From DIGJ01 sp031553075 (lineage in GTDB: Bacteria > Bacillota > Clostridia > Lachnospirales > Lachnospiraceae): a stretch of 64,000 bases of DNA. Where the stretch lies: NCBI GenBank assembly GCA_031553075.1, contig JAVBLX010000069.1, positions 9,659 through 73,658 of the forward strand, read 5' to 3'. Below the pieces are notes generated by a model. That model was not told where the DNA came from, did not search any database, and saw only the letters and a program-made list of their open reading frames with translations. Of the stretch, positions 43,817-53,517 are shown one piece after another. Positions within the stretch are counted from its first letter, which is position 1, and each line of letters opens with the position of its first letter. Both the position numbers and the translations under genes were made by a program.

Positions 43817-45094
43817 ATGATTGATATAAAATTCCTGAGGGAGAACCCCGAGATAGTAAAGGAGAACATTAAAAATAAATTTCAGGAGGCCAAGCTTCCG
43901 TTGGTAGATGAAGTGATTGAATTGGATGCAGAAAGCAGAAAGACCCAGCAGGAGGCGGATAACCTACGTGCCAGCCGGAAGACCATTTCCAAGCAAATTG
44001 GCGGACTTATGGCCCAGGGCAAAAAGGACGAGGCCGAAAGCTTAAAAGAGCAGGTAAACAAGGATGCCGAGCGTCTTCAGGAGCTGGAAGCAAAAGAAGC
44101 CGAATTACAAGAGAAAGTAACCAAAATCATGATGATCATCCCCAATATCATTGATCCAAGCGTTCCTATCGGTAAAGATGACAGTGAGAACGTAGAGGTA
44201 AAACGTTATGGAGAGCCGATTGTTCCTGATTTTGAAGTGCCATACCATACTGAGATCATGGAAAAATTTGACGGCATTGATTTAGATAGTGCCAGAAAGG
44301 TAGCGGGCAACGGATTTTACTATCTGATGGGAGACATTGCAAGACTTCATTCGGCAGTGGTTTCCTATGCGAGAGATTTTATGATTGACCGTGGCTTTAC
44401 CTACTGTATTCCTCCTTTTATGATTCGGAGTGATGTGGTGACGGGTGTCATGAGCTTTGCAGAGATGGAAGCCATGATGTATAAGATTGAAGGAGAAGAT
44501 TTATTCTTAATCGGAACCAGTGAGCATTCCATGATTGGAAAATTTATCGATACCATCATACCGGAAGAAAAACTGCCTCAGACGCTTACCAGCTATTCCC
44601 CTTGCTTCCGAAAAGAAAAGGGTGCTCATGGATTGGAAGAGCGTGGCGTATATCGGATTCATCAGTTTGAAAAACAAGAAATGATCGTTGTCTGCAAACC
44701 GGAAGACAGCATGATGTGGTTTGATAAATTGTGGCAGAACACGGTAGATTTGTTCTGTACTCTGGACATTCCCGTACGTACTCTGGAATGCTGCTCCGGA
44801 GATCTGGCCGATTTAAAGGTAAAATCCATCGATGTAGAAGCATGGTCACCAAGACAGCAGAAATATTTTGAAGTAGGAAGCTGTTCTAACTTAGGAGATG
44901 CACAGGCTCGGAGATTAAAGATTCGTGTTACCGGCGAAAGCGGAAAGTATTTTGCACATACATTGAATAACACGGTGGTGGCACCACCAAGAATGTTAAT
45001 CGCCTTCCTGGAAAACAATTTAAATGAAGACGGAACCATTAATATTCCAAAGGCATTACAGCCGTATATGGGTGGAAAGACGAAGATTCAATAA
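43817..45094 (+). CDS. serS: Seryl-tRNA synthetase, variant motif 3
   Basis: 425 aa, ATG 43817 with AGGAGGAA. N-terminal tRNA-binding coiled coil (about 30-105), class II core with motif 2 FRKEKGAHGLEERGVYRIHQFEKQE and VEAWSPRQQKYFEVGSCSNLGDAQARR. Motif 3 reads HTLNNTVVAPPRMLIAFLEN rather than the common [20 protein letters not shown], so the usual glycine before the arginine is Pro. Charges tRNA-Ser. The 304-base upstream gap has a TATAAT (43776-43781) and a CCACAC/GTGTGG hairpin but no T-box signature. Confidence 0.94.
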   Translation: MIDIKFLRENPEIVKENIKNKFQEAKLPLVDEVIELDAESRKTQQEADNLRASRKTISKQIGGLMAQGKKDEAESLKEQVNKDAERLQELEAKEAELQEKVTKIMMIIPNIIDPSVPIGKDDSENVEVKRYGEPIVPDFEVPYHTEIMEKFDGIDLDSARKVAGNGFYYLMGDIARLHSAVVSYARDFMIDRGFTYCIPPFMIRSDVVTGVMSFAEMEAMMYKIEGEDLFLIGTSEHSMIGKFIDTIIPEEKLPQTLTSYSPCFRKEKGAHGLEERGVYRIHQFEKQEMIVVCKPEDSMMWFDKLWQNTVDLFCTLDIPVRTLECCSGDLADLKVKSIDVEAWSPRQQKYFEVGSCSNLGDAQARRLKIRVTGESGKYFAHTLNNTVVAPPRMLIAFLENNLNEDGTINIPKALQPYMGGKTKIQ

Positions 45095-45165
45095 TAATTT
45101 GATTCAACTATGTAGGAAACACTAAAAATACTTTGGGAGTAAGGGTTTTACAAGGAGGGAAGCGT

Positions 45166-47022
45166 ATGAAGAAAGACAGGAATATGGTGTTCTTTGGCGT
45201 ATTTTTTGCATTATCAATCCTGGGGGAGATTTATTGCATTATTGAAAAGATAAATGTACTGGGTGTCAGTGTGTGTGTGCTGGTAGCCACCTATCTTTTT
45301 CTGGATGCAATCCGTGCCGATAAGGACAAAAAGGAAGAAAAATTTATCCAACTGTTAGATAGTCGGCTGGAGGAAATTGAAAAGGTAGAAAAAGCCTTAT
45401 ATGTTCAGGTGAAAAAGAATACGGAATTTGCCCAGGAGAGTATTGCAGATATCAAGGATGATAGCAGACAAGCTCTTATTGAACTGATTGAAAACCAAAG
45501 TAAAACAACCAAGCTGATTGTTAAGTATAATCGGGATGACATTAAGAAATCAACCGCTATTAACAAAGCAACCGGTGAGAAGATAGTGGCAACCCTTAAT
45601 CAGAACCTGGAAAAAATGCTCCAGGACGAAAGTAAGTTGGATTTTAGAGAAGTTACCAACAATGCGGATGCCAATACAGACAAGCTGATTATTCATCTGG
45701 AAGGCCGGATGAAGGATATTGAAAAGGAACTGGTTAAGCTTCAGCAGATATCCGACAATATGCGTTCCGATATGCGCAGCATGAATGTAGGAGTACCTCA
45801 GTATATTTCCATGCCAATACAGACCGCCCGGGGAGAAATGAGTGCAGCGCAAATGCCAATTGAGGCAAAGGCGCCATTCAATGGTAATCCAGTGATGACC
45901 ACAACGGCAGTCGTTGAAAAAGCTCCTGAGGTTTTAGAAGATAAGGTACAAATCCCAGGTTGGGAGGAACCTTCACCAGATGATTACGCAGATTTGGAGC
46001 TATCGGGTGATTTACAGCTGGAAGATGAATCCGAAAGAGGTGAACTAGGCGCATTAAATGACCTGTCACTGGGTGATGGAGAAGAGAGGGAGTTCTTTGA
46101 TGATCTTTCTTTGGAAGAGCCAGAGGAGGAAGCGCTTATCGGTAGCCTATCCTTGGAGGAGCCGGAGGCAGATTTCTTAAGTGCACTGTCCTTGGAGGAG
46201 TCGGAGGCAAATCTCTTAGGTGGTGTATTGGCGGAGCCAGAGGCGGATCTCTTAGGTGGTTTGTCCCTGGAGGAGCCAGCGGAGGAACTTTTAAGTGGCC
46301 TGTTATTGGAGGATTCAGAGGAGACCGATTTATTAGGTGGCTTGACATTAGAGGAGCTAGAAGAGCCAGATATTTTAAGTGAATTATCACTGGATAAGAT
46401 AGAAGAACCAAAAACAACACAGGGTATAGCGGATCAGGAAGCATTGTTAGATGCCATGCTGGCCAAAGTTGATATAAGTGAGCCAGAGAAAGCGGTAGAG
46501 CCTGTTGCCCCAGTAGCGATGCCAGCAGACCCAAATGCGGCATTAAGCCAAGATCAGATCGCGGCCTTGTTCGGCAGTGCATCGGTGGAAGAACCAGAGC
46601 CAAAACCAGAACCAGTTGCCCAAGTAGCGATGCCGGCAGACCCAAATGCGGCATTAAGCCAGGATCAGATTGCGGCCTTGTTTGGCAGTACATCGGTGGA
46701 AGAACCAGAGCCTAAACCAGAACCAGTTGCCCAAGTAGCGATGCCGGCAGATTCCAATGCGGCATTAAGCCAGGATCAGATAGCTGCATTATTTGGCAGT
46801 GTAACGGCAGAGGAACCAGAGCCAGAACCAGATGTGGTTTTGCCAATTGACTTGCCAACAGATCCGAACGCTCCATTAAGTCCGGATCAGATCGCCGCAT
46901 TGTTTGGCTCAGTGTCCACAGCGGAGCCAGCACTAGAGCCAGTTGTTGCAGCACCTTCGGGAGATAGTAACAAGCAGCTGAGCGCGGATGAGATAGCAGC
47001 ACTTTTTGCATCTATGGGATGA
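45166..47022 (+). CDS. Membrane coiled-coil protein with five FliM-like LSxDxIAALF motifs
   Basis: 618 aa from ATG 45166 (AAGGAGGGA). Two membrane helices (about 7-26 and 31-49), a long charged coiled coil (about 52-215), an acidic region (280-425) of imperfect 11- to 13-residue repeats such as LLGGLSLEEPE, then a Pro/Glu/Ala region with L-S-x-D-x-I-A-A-L-F at 460, 497, 534, 571 and 605, each followed by (G/A)S. The motif resembles the N-terminal CheY-binding peptide of FliM/FliY (LSQxEIDALL). I know no named family for the whole protein. Its stop is 4 bases before the exonuclease start. Confidence 0.75.
   Translation: MKKDRNMVFFGVFFALSILGEIYCIIEKINVLGVSVCVLVATYLFLDAIRADKDKKEEKFIQLLDSRLEEIEKVEKALYVQVKKNTEFAQESIADIKDDSRQALIELIENQSKTTKLIVKYNRDDIKKSTAINKATGEKIVATLNQNLEKMLQDESKLDFREVTNNADANTDKLIIHLEGRMKDIEKELVKLQQISDNMRSDMRSMNVGVPQYISMPIQTARGEMSAAQMPIEAKAPFNGNPVMTTTAVVEKAPEVLEDKVQIPGWEEPSPDDYADLELSGDLQLEDESERGELGALNDLSLGDGEEREFFDDLSLEEPEEEALIGSLSLEEPEADFLSALSLEESEANLLGGVLAEPEADLLGGLSLEEPAEELLSGLLLEDSEETDLLGGLTLEELEEPDILSELSLDKIEEPKTTQGIADQEALLDAMLAKVDISEPEKAVEPVAPVAMPADPNAALSQDQIAALFGSASVEEPEPKPEPVAQVAMPADPNAALSQDQIAALFGSTSVEEPEPKPEPVAQVAMPADSNAALSQDQIAALFGSVTAEEPEPEPDVVLPIDLPTDPNAPLSPDQIAALFGSVSTAEPALEPVVAAPSGDSNKQLSADEIAALFASMG
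46501..46833 (+). repeat. Three 111-bp tandem repeats inside the membrane coiled-coil gene
   Basis: Copies start at 46501, 46612 and 46723, each encoding 37 residues that contain one LSQDQIAALFGS motif and a PEPKPEPVA-type linker. Near-identity of copies one to three points to recent in-frame duplication; copies four and five (to 47013) are more diverged. Confidence 0.85.
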
Positions 47023-47026
47023 TAAC

Positions 47027-47995
47027 ATGAATTATATTATATTTGATTTAGAGTGGAATCAGAGCACTCTTGGAAAAGCATTTGAAAAAGAAAATTTTCC
47101 CTTTGAGATCATTGAAATCGGTGCTGTCAAGCTGGATGACAACCGGGAGTTTGTCGACACCTTTCAATGTGTAATCAAACCCCAGGTTTATCGGGATTTA
47201 TTTCCCATTACACGGGAAATTGTTCATATAAAGCAGAAAGAATTAAAGAAGGGGACACCGTTTGCAGAAGTAGTGAAGTCATTTTTCGAATGGTGTGGTG
47301 AAGAGTTTCGATTTTGTACCTGGGGTGCGATGGACCTGTTTGAGTTACAGAGAAATATGCGGTACTATGGGATAAAAGAGATGATTACCAAGCCGTTTTT
47401 CTTTTATGATGTACAAAAACTGTTTTCGCTACAGACAGAAGGCAAGAAGAATCCTAAAACGTTGGAATATGCAGTAGAGTATTTTCAGCTGGAAAAGGAA
47501 GGGAGCTTTCACCGAGCACTTAATGATGCGGAGTATACAGCCAAGGTACTTCAGAAGCTGGATTGGGCAACTGCAAAGAATTTTTATTCCATTGATTGTT
47601 TTTGTAATCCGAAGACAAAAGAAGAGGAAATAGAGGTAATCTATAAAAACTATTCCAAGTACATTACCCGCGAGTTTTCCAATCGAGAAGAGCTGTTCCG
47701 GGACCGAGACATTCGGAAGCTGGTATGCTTTCATTGCAAGAAGACTGCGACCAAGAAGATTGACTGGTTCAGTAATAATCCTAAGAATTACTATGCATTG
47801 GCTTATTGCAGGGAGCATGGCTATCTAAAGGGAAGGATTCAGATTAATAAATCCACTGATACAAAAAAAACTTATGCTGTAAAAATTGTCAGTGGAATTA
47901 GTAAAGAAGCAGCCCAAGACGTTGTACTTCACCGAAAAGAAATTGAAGTACGGCGGCGGGAACGAAAGATTAATAAGAAAAAAGGTAACTCCTAA
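47027..47995 (+). CDS. DEDDh 3'-5' exonuclease family protein (KapD/DnaQ-like)
   Basis: 322 aa from ATG 47027. Exo I is IIFDLEWNQ (Asp7, Glu9), Exo II FCTWGAMDLFEL, Exo III HRALNDAEYTA (His and Asp), so the DEDDh set is complete in the first 180 residues. The C-terminal 140 residues contain CFHCKKTATKKIDWF and YCREHGYLKGRI, a possible zinc-binding pair of Cys/His clusters. It probably trims RNA or DNA 3' ends. Possibly translationally linked to the preceding gene. Confidence 0.85.
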   Translation: MNYIIFDLEWNQSTLGKAFEKENFPFEIIEIGAVKLDDNREFVDTFQCVIKPQVYRDLFPITREIVHIKQKELKKGTPFAEVVKSFFEWCGEEFRFCTWGAMDLFELQRNMRYYGIKEMITKPFFFYDVQKLFSLQTEGKKNPKTLEYAVEYFQLEKEGSFHRALNDAEYTAKVLQKLDWATAKNFYSIDCFCNPKTKEEEIEVIYKNYSKYITREFSNREELFRDRDIRKLVCFHCKKTATKKIDWFSNNPKNYYALAYCREHGYLKGRIQINKSTDTKKTYAVKIVSGISKEAAQDVVLHRKEIEVRRRERKINKKKGNS

Positions 47996-48043
47996 AAAAG
48001 AGCTAAGGCTCCCGCCTGACAGGTGGTGACTCCTAGCTCTTTT
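47996..48043. terminator. Bidirectional terminator between exonuclease and carboxypeptidase genes
   Basis: AAAAGAGCTA (47996-48005) pairs with TAGCTCTTTT (48034-48043), with an inner CCGCCT/AGGTGG stem. T-runs occur on both strands, and the flanking genes converge. Confidence 0.85.
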
Positions 48044-48068
48044 CTATTACAATTATTCTTAAATAGAC

Positions 48069-49475
48069 TTAAAACCGTAAATTATATTTTTTGCGATTCT
48101 TGCGATGAGGATTGTTAAAATAGAAATAAAACCAAATGCAGATAATCACAATAATACAAATACCGGCAATAATAAACGGTTTCAGGTTAATCCGAGCAGG
48201 TGCGGAAACTTCGGTATTTTCCACCTTTTTGGCAGGCTGAGCCAGGGTAAGCTTTGAGGTATCTTTTTTATTGAAGAGAACATTGGTGGAGCCTACGGTT
48301 TTTCCTCCATAGGTGAAGGTAATCTTGCCAATTACATTTTGTCCATCCTTCAGCTCAGAATTGTCATACAGTTCCATCGATTCTTCTACATCAGCAAAAT
48401 CAGCGGTATTTGGAAGGAGTACATAGGAATTCTCTTCGACCTGAAGCGGCGTATCTTCCGGGTTGAAAAAGGGAGTATACTGGGTAAAGAGGGGGGAGTC
48501 CTCAAAACTCTTTATGGAGCCGCCGGTAAGATTGTATTGGGTGTAGTGTTCAAATGCAAAGTCAAATAAAGAGGTGGTATCGGTATATTCATTTCGTGGG
48601 GACGCTGGTCCATTGGCTCGCATAACCACACAAACCAGCTGGATTCCATCTTTCTCTGCAAAGGTCACCAGGGTATTGCCTGCTTTTGTCGTATAGCCGG
48701 TTTTACCACCGATGCAGTATTCATATTCGTACTTGGGGTGATTATATCCATTTAGCATTTGATGATGGTTAGGAAAGACATTGTCCACGTTATGCTTATT
48801 GGTGGGAGGGATGGTAAATCGCTTGGTTGAAGTTATCTTGCGGAAAGCCGGTATTTTCATGGCCTGTCGGCTGATTAATGCCATATCATATGCTGAGGTG
48901 TAATGCTCATCACTATGAAGTCCGTTGGCATTAACAAAATGTGTATTCAGGCATCCCAGTTCCTTTGCACGCTGATTCATCATATCAGCAAAATCTGAAA
49001 TAGTACTGCCAACATGTTCTGCCACACCAGAAGATACCTCATTGGCAGAGGCTAGCATAATAGCATACAGACACTGTTCCATGGTCAGCTTTTCGCCTAC
49101 ATCAATACCAATGTGGCTACTGCCCTGTTCAATTCCAAAAACGGCATCATGGGAGAAGGTTACGATTTCGCCCAGAGAGCAGTTTTCCAAGGCCAGCAGA
49201 GTGGTCATAATCTTGGTAATACTGGCTGGATATTGCTCTCTATGACTGTTCTTTTCATAGAGAATCAGGCCAGAGGAAAGATCCATCAGAATGGCGGAAT
49301 CTGCATCCACCCCAGGGGCATCTGGCCACAAATGAGAAAAATCTTCATCCCCAGAAGCCTGGTCCCCGGCATCTTTGGCAGAAGGCGTGTCCACCTCCGT
49401 TGCGTGAAGGGTGGATGGGCAGCTTATATTTATAATCAAAATGCCGGTAAGCATTAAGCGTAAAAAACGTTTCAT
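48069..49475 (-). CDS. D-alanyl-D-alanine carboxypeptidase (peptidase S11, DacA type)
   Basis: 468 aa from ATG 49475 (AAAGGAAT). Signal peptide (about 1-25), then the penicillin-binding triad: ASITK (SxxK), SANEVSSGVAEH (SxN) and GGKTGYT (KTG). A C-terminal beta domain (about 300-410) is followed by a membrane helix (about 435-455) and a basic tail, so it is membrane-anchored at the C-terminus. It removes the terminal D-Ala of peptidoglycan stem peptides. Monocistronic. Confidence 0.94.
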   Translation of the reverse strand: MKRFLRLMLTGILIINISCPSTLHATEVDTPSAKDAGDQASGDEDFSHLWPDAPGVDADSAILMDLSSGLILYEKNSHREQYPASITKIMTTLLALENCSLGEIVTFSHDAVFGIEQGSSHIGIDVGEKLTMEQCLYAIMLASANEVSSGVAEHVGSTISDFADMMNQRAKELGCLNTHFVNANGLHSDEHYTSAYDMALISRQAMKIPAFRKITSTKRFTIPPTNKHNVDNVFPNHHQMLNGYNHPKYEYEYCIGGKTGYTTKAGNTLVTFAEKDGIQLVCVVMRANGPASPRNEYTDTTSLFDFAFEHYTQYNLTGGSIKSFEDSPLFTQYTPFFNPEDTPLQVEENSYVLLPNTADFADVEESMELYDNSELKDGQNVIGKITFTYGGKTVGSTNVLFNKKDTSKLTLAQPAKKVENTEVSAPARINLKPFIIAGICIIVIICIWFYFYFNNPHRKNRKKYNLRF

Positions 49476-49540
49476 ATGATATTCCTTTCCAAATCTCATA
49501 ACAAAGAGCCTACCTTGCCAGACTCCTGCTTTGACGCGCT

Positions 49541-49574
49541 ATAAAAAACCAGTGTGAGTCTACACACTGGTTTT
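49541..49574 (-). terminator. Terminator of the V-type ATPase operon
   Basis: AAAACCAGTGTG (49545-49556) pairs perfectly with CACACTGGTTTT (49563-49574), 6-base loop; on the minus strand the T-run TTTTTT ends it, about 100 bases past ntpD. Confidence 0.9.
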
Positions 49575-49675
49575 ATTATAGATGATTTTAGAATTGCCCG
49601 CAAGTGAATCTTATAAAGTTCATAATCCAAGTACATCGTACTTGCAAAACAATGTACCAGTCTGGCAAAAGCTGT

Positions 49676-50299
49676 CTAGGAAGCTTTTGTCTTACGGTGT
49701 TTGATTACTTTCAAACGGGTGAATTCTTCTCGTTCCTTTTCCTCCAAAGCATCGGTAATATCTTTTACCAATGACTGATATCTTGGAATGGTAATATTCT
49801 GAAGAGCGTTGGCACGTTTCTGTGTCTTCTTAATGCTGGCAGCCAGACGGTATGCTGATGTCTCAATCATGGATAACCGTATGGTCAGCTTTTTTACCCG
49901 ATTAAACTGATAAAAAGCCTCATCCAGGGAAAGCCTGGTACCGTAAAAAGAATAAGGTGCCCTCCGTGCATTCTCCGTATATTGTACCAGAGGAATTTCC
50001 GTCCCCATGATACTTCTTACCTTTATATCAATGGAGTCTTCAATCGGCATTGTCAGGGAAAGTTCATCTACGTTGTGGATACCCATTTCGATATTTACCT
50101 TTTGCAGTGCCTTGTAGGCAGCGGTAAAGGTGGTATCGATTTCTGACTGTACGTTGGAAGCTTCATCAATTAATTCCATTAACTCGCGAATCAGGATGTT
50201 ACGCTTCTTATCCATTAAGTCAAACCCTTGTCTGGCCAGAACCAGAGAGTTTTTAGCAAGAATCAGATTACCCTTCGTGGGAAACATATTGGGATCCAT
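49676..50299 (-). CDS. ntpD: V-type ATP synthase subunit D
   Basis: 207 aa, AAGGAGGTGA ribosome site. Reads MDPNMFPTKGNLILAKNSLVLARQGFDLMDKKRNILIRELMEL, the long N-terminal helix of the central shaft, and ends in the basic C-terminal helix (TQKRANALQNITIPRYQ). It is the rotor axle inside the A3B3 head. Last gene of the operon, 12 bases after ntpB. Confidence 0.96.
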   Translation of the reverse strand: MDPNMFPTKGNLILAKNSLVLARQGFDLMDKKRNILIRELMELIDEASNVQSEIDTTFTAAYKALQKVNIEMGIHNVDELSLTMPIEDSIDIKVRSIMGTEIPLVQYTENARRAPYSFYGTRLSLDEAFYQFNRVKKLTIRLSMIETSAYRLAASIKKTQKRANALQNITIPRYQSLVKDITDALEEKEREEFTRLKVIKHRKTKAS

Positions 50300-50311
50300 T
50301 CCGTCACCTCC

Positions 50312-51718
50312 TTATTCCTCAGAAGAAGTTACTTCTTCCTGGATATTTGCAACATAATACTTATTAAGAATGGTGGTATTAACACGGTCAAGCTCTTCCT
50401 TAGGAAGAATTGCTAACAGTTCCCAACCCTTGTTAAGGGTTTCCAGGATAGTACGGTTTTCACCATGTCCCTGTGATACGAATTGCTCTTCAAATGCAGC
50501 ACCAAACTTAAGATACTTTTTATCAATAGCAGAAAGTTCATCTTCTCCGATAACGCTTGCCAAAGCACGAGCCTCACCCACATGTGCATAAGAGGAGAAA
50601 AGCTGATTGGCAAGATCCTGATGGTCCTCCCTGGTAAAACCTTCTCCGATACCATCCTTCATCAGACGAGAAAGGGATGGCAATACGTTGATTGGCGGAT
50701 AAACCGTTTTCTGGTGAAGGGAACGCTCCAAAACAATCTGGCCTTCGGTGATATACCCGGTAAGGTCTGGAATCGGATGGGTAATATCGTCGTTTGGCAT
50801 AGTCAGAATTGGAATCTGAGTTACAGAGCCCTTCTTACCTTTCACAATACCTGCGCGCTCATAAAGAGACGCAAATTCACTATAAAGATATCCAGGGTAA
50901 CCTTTACGGCTTGGAATCTCTCCTTTTGAGGAGGAAACCTCACGCATCGCCTCAGCAAAGGAGGTCATATCGGTTAAGATAACCAGAATATGCATACCCT
51001 TTTCATAAGCCAAATATTCGGCGGTGGTAAGAGCTAGCTTTGGGGTAATGAGACGTTCAACAACCGGGTCATTAGCCAAGTTAAGGAACATGGTAACGTG
51101 AGAGCTAACACCGCTGTCCTCAAAGGTACGGCGGAAAAACTCTGCAACGTCATGCTTTACACCCATAGCGGCAAATACAATACCAAACTCTTCATCACTT
51201 CCCTCACCCAGAGAGGAGTTCATAACAATCTGAGCAGCCAGCTGATCATGTGGAAGACCGTTGCCAGAGAAGATAGGCAGCTTCTGACCACGAATCAGGG
51301 TAGTGAGGCAGTCAATCGCTGAAATACCGGTACGAATATAGTTACGAGGATATTCTCTTGATACTGGGTTAAGAGGCTGTCCGTTTACATCCAGCCTAAC
51401 CTCTGGAACAATGTTGCCCAGACCGTCAATCGGCTGACCCAGGCCATTGAAAACACGTCCCAGAACCTCGGGCGAAAGACCAAATTCCATGGAGTGCCCA
51501 GTTAACTTGGTATGAGTATTTTTAAGGGACATTTCATCGGTTGGACCGAATACCTGAATAATCGCTTTATCTTCATAAACTTCTACAATTCGCCCTAATT
51601 TTTTTTGGCTTCCTTCTACGGTAAATTCTACGATTTCCTCAAAAGAAGCACCCTGAACCCCTTCCAGAGCAATCAAAGGGCCATTAATTTCACTAAGTCC
51701 TAAATATTCAATAGACAT
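50312..51718 (-). CDS. ntpB: V-type ATP synthase subunit B (non-catalytic)
   Basis: 468 aa. SEINGPLIALEGVQGASFEEIVEF beta-barrel, a nucleotide-binding-like domain lacking the P-loop (LPIFSGNGLPHDQLAAQI), DMTSFAEAMREVSSSKGEIPSRKGYPGYLYSEFASLYERAG and IPDLTGYITEGQIVL. Forms the A3B3 hexamer with subunit A. Lies 14 bases after ntpA. Confidence 0.97.
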   Translation of the reverse strand: MSIEYLGLSEINGPLIALEGVQGASFEEIVEFTVEGSQKKLGRIVEVYEDKAIIQVFGPTDEMSLKNTHTKLTGHSMEFGLSPEVLGRVFNGLGQPIDGLGNIVPEVRLDVNGQPLNPVSREYPRNYIRTGISAIDCLTTLIRGQKLPIFSGNGLPHDQLAAQIVMNSSLGEGSDEEFGIVFAAMGVKHDVAEFFRRTFEDSGVSSHVTMFLNLANDPVVERLITPKLALTTAEYLAYEKGMHILVILTDMTSFAEAMREVSSSKGEIPSRKGYPGYLYSEFASLYERAGIVKGKKGSVTQIPILTMPNDDITHPIPDLTGYITEGQIVLERSLHQKTVYPPINVLPSLSRLMKDGIGEGFTREDHQDLANQLFSSYAHVGEARALASVIGEDELSAIDKKYLKFGAAFEEQFVSQGHGENRTILETLNKGWELLAILPKEELDRVNTTILNKYYVANIQEEVTSSEE

Positions 51719-51732
51719 AATCGTACCCCTCT

Positions 51733-53502
51733 CTATGCATTGGTTGAAATGAGACGGTTATAAAAGTCGTCAATCATTTGCTTATATTGGTCAAATTTTT
51801 CCAATTCGTTATTGGCAATGTCGTATTTTATGGAAACCAGTTTTTCAAAGATATTATCTTCACGGATGAGAGTCATAGGCATATTCAGGTTAACCAGTGC
51901 CTTACACTTATCGTATAAGTAAATGACAACTTCCATCATCTTAAACTGTTTTTCCATTGGAACATAAGTGTCTTCCTTGTGGAATGCGTTCTGCTGCAGA
52001 AAGCCCAGACGAATGATTCTGGATACTTCCAGGATGAGCTTCTGATCATCGGGCAGTACATCACTACCAATCAGTTTAACGATTTCATTTAAACTGTTTT
52101 CCTGGCTTAAAAGACTTAATACCTGATTTCGTAAGCTTACAAATTCAGCGTCTACATTTGCGGTAAACCATGGTGCCAGGTCACCCACGTACTCACTATA
52201 GCTGTTGAGCCAGTGAATCGCCGGGAAATGTCGGGAATAAGCGAGGGATTTATCCAATGCAAAGAAACAGCGTACAAAACGCTTGGTATTTTGGGTTACT
52301 GGTTCGGAGAAGTCACCACCTTGAGGTGAAACCGCTCCAATAATCGATACACTTCCTTCGCTTTGATTTAAGTTGGTCATATATCCAGCTCTTTCATAAA
52401 AAGCGGAAAGGCGGGAAGCCAGGTATGCAGGGAAACCTTCCTCTGCAGGCATTTCCTCCAGACGTCCGGATAATTCACGTAAGGCTTCTGCCCAACGGGA
52501 AGTAGAGTCTGCCATAATCGCTACGTCATAACCCATATCACGGTAATATTCAGCCAGAGTGATACCAGTATAGATACTAGCCTCACGAGCTGCAACCGGC
52601 ATATTGGAAGTATTTGCAATCAGTACGGTACGAGCTAATAAGAGGTTACCGGATTTGGGGTCAACCAGTTTTGAAAACTCCTCCAAAACGTCGGTCATTT
52701 CGTTTCCACGCTCCCCACAACCAATATAAACAATAATGTCTGCATCACACCATTTTGCCAGCTGATGCTGAGTCATGGTCTTACCGGTACCAAATCCACC
52801 AGGGATAGCGGCTGTTCCACCCTTGGCAATTGGGAACAGAGAATCGAAGATACGCTGTCCGGTAAGAAGTGGTTTATCCAGTGCATGACGCTTTGCAGTT
52901 GGGCGAGGAACACGGATAGGCCATTTTTGAGCTAAAGTCAGCTCTTTTATTTCGCCATTTGCACACTCAATGGTTACAATGGTATCATTTACTGTGTATT
53001 TTCCATCAGCAACAACCTTGGTTACAACACCTGAAACATCAGGTGGAACCATAGATTTATGAACAATTGCAGTGGTTTCTGCTGTCTCGGCAATAATGGT
53101 ACCGCCGGAAACCTTATCACCTTTGGTTACGGTTACATGTACATCCCAGAGCTTCTCTTCATCCAATGCGTTGGCACTGACACCTCTTGGGATATAGGCG
53201 CCGGCACGGCTTGCAATAACATCCAGAGGACGCTCTACACCATCATATATATTACTGAGAATACCAGGGCCTAAGGTAACGGCAAGGGATTTCCCAGTAC
53301 CGACTACTTCTTCACCCGGCTTCATACCGGTGGTTTCTTCATACACCTGAATGGTGGTCCTGTCTTTGGTAAGACCGATAACCTCACCTACCAGGTGCTC
53401 ATTGCCAACATAAACCATCTCGGCCATTTTAAACCCCAGGTTACCTTTTATGTAGATAACCGGGCCATTAATACCATATATCTTTCCAGTCGTCTGCTCC
53501 AT
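51733..53502 (-). CDS. ntpA: V-type ATP synthase catalytic subunit A
   Basis: 589 aa, AAAGGAGG. N-terminal barrel, the A-type bulge domain (about 115-185), P-loop GGFGTGKT at 235-242, CGERGNEMTDVLEEF, MADSTSRWAEALRELSGRLEEMPAEEGFPAYLASRL, and SVSIIGAVSPQGGDFSEPVT. It hydrolyses or makes ATP. Central position in the operon. Confidence 0.97.
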   Translation of the reverse strand: MEQTTGKIYGINGPVIYIKGNLGFKMAEMVYVGNEHLVGEVIGLTKDRTTIQVYEETTGMKPGEEVVGTGKSLAVTLGPGILSNIYDGVERPLDVIASRAGAYIPRGVSANALDEEKLWDVHVTVTKGDKVSGGTIIAETAETTAIVHKSMVPPDVSGVVTKVVADGKYTVNDTIVTIECANGEIKELTLAQKWPIRVPRPTAKRHALDKPLLTGQRIFDSLFPIAKGGTAAIPGGFGTGKTMTQHQLAKWCDADIIVYIGCGERGNEMTDVLEEFSKLVDPKSGNLLLARTVLIANTSNMPVAAREASIYTGITLAEYYRDMGYDVAIMADSTSRWAEALRELSGRLEEMPAEEGFPAYLASRLSAFYERAGYMTNLNQSEGSVSIIGAVSPQGGDFSEPVTQNTKRFVRCFFALDKSLAYSRHFPAIHWLNSYSEYVGDLAPWFTANVDAEFVSLRNQVLSLLSQENSLNEIVKLIGSDVLPDDQKLILEVSRIIRLGFLQQNAFHKEDTYVPMEKQFKMMEVVIYLYDKCKALVNLNMPMTLIREDNIFEKLVSIKYDIANNELEKFDQYKQMIDDFYNRLISTNA

Positions 53503-53517
53503 TGCTGGAAACCTCCT

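Noticed and set aside
46136..46693. 185-codon minus-strand frame opposite the repeat region
   Set aside because: It is a shadow of the low-complexity Glu/Pro/Leu repeats of the sense gene; the peptide is Leu/Pro/Arg repeats without a start signal.
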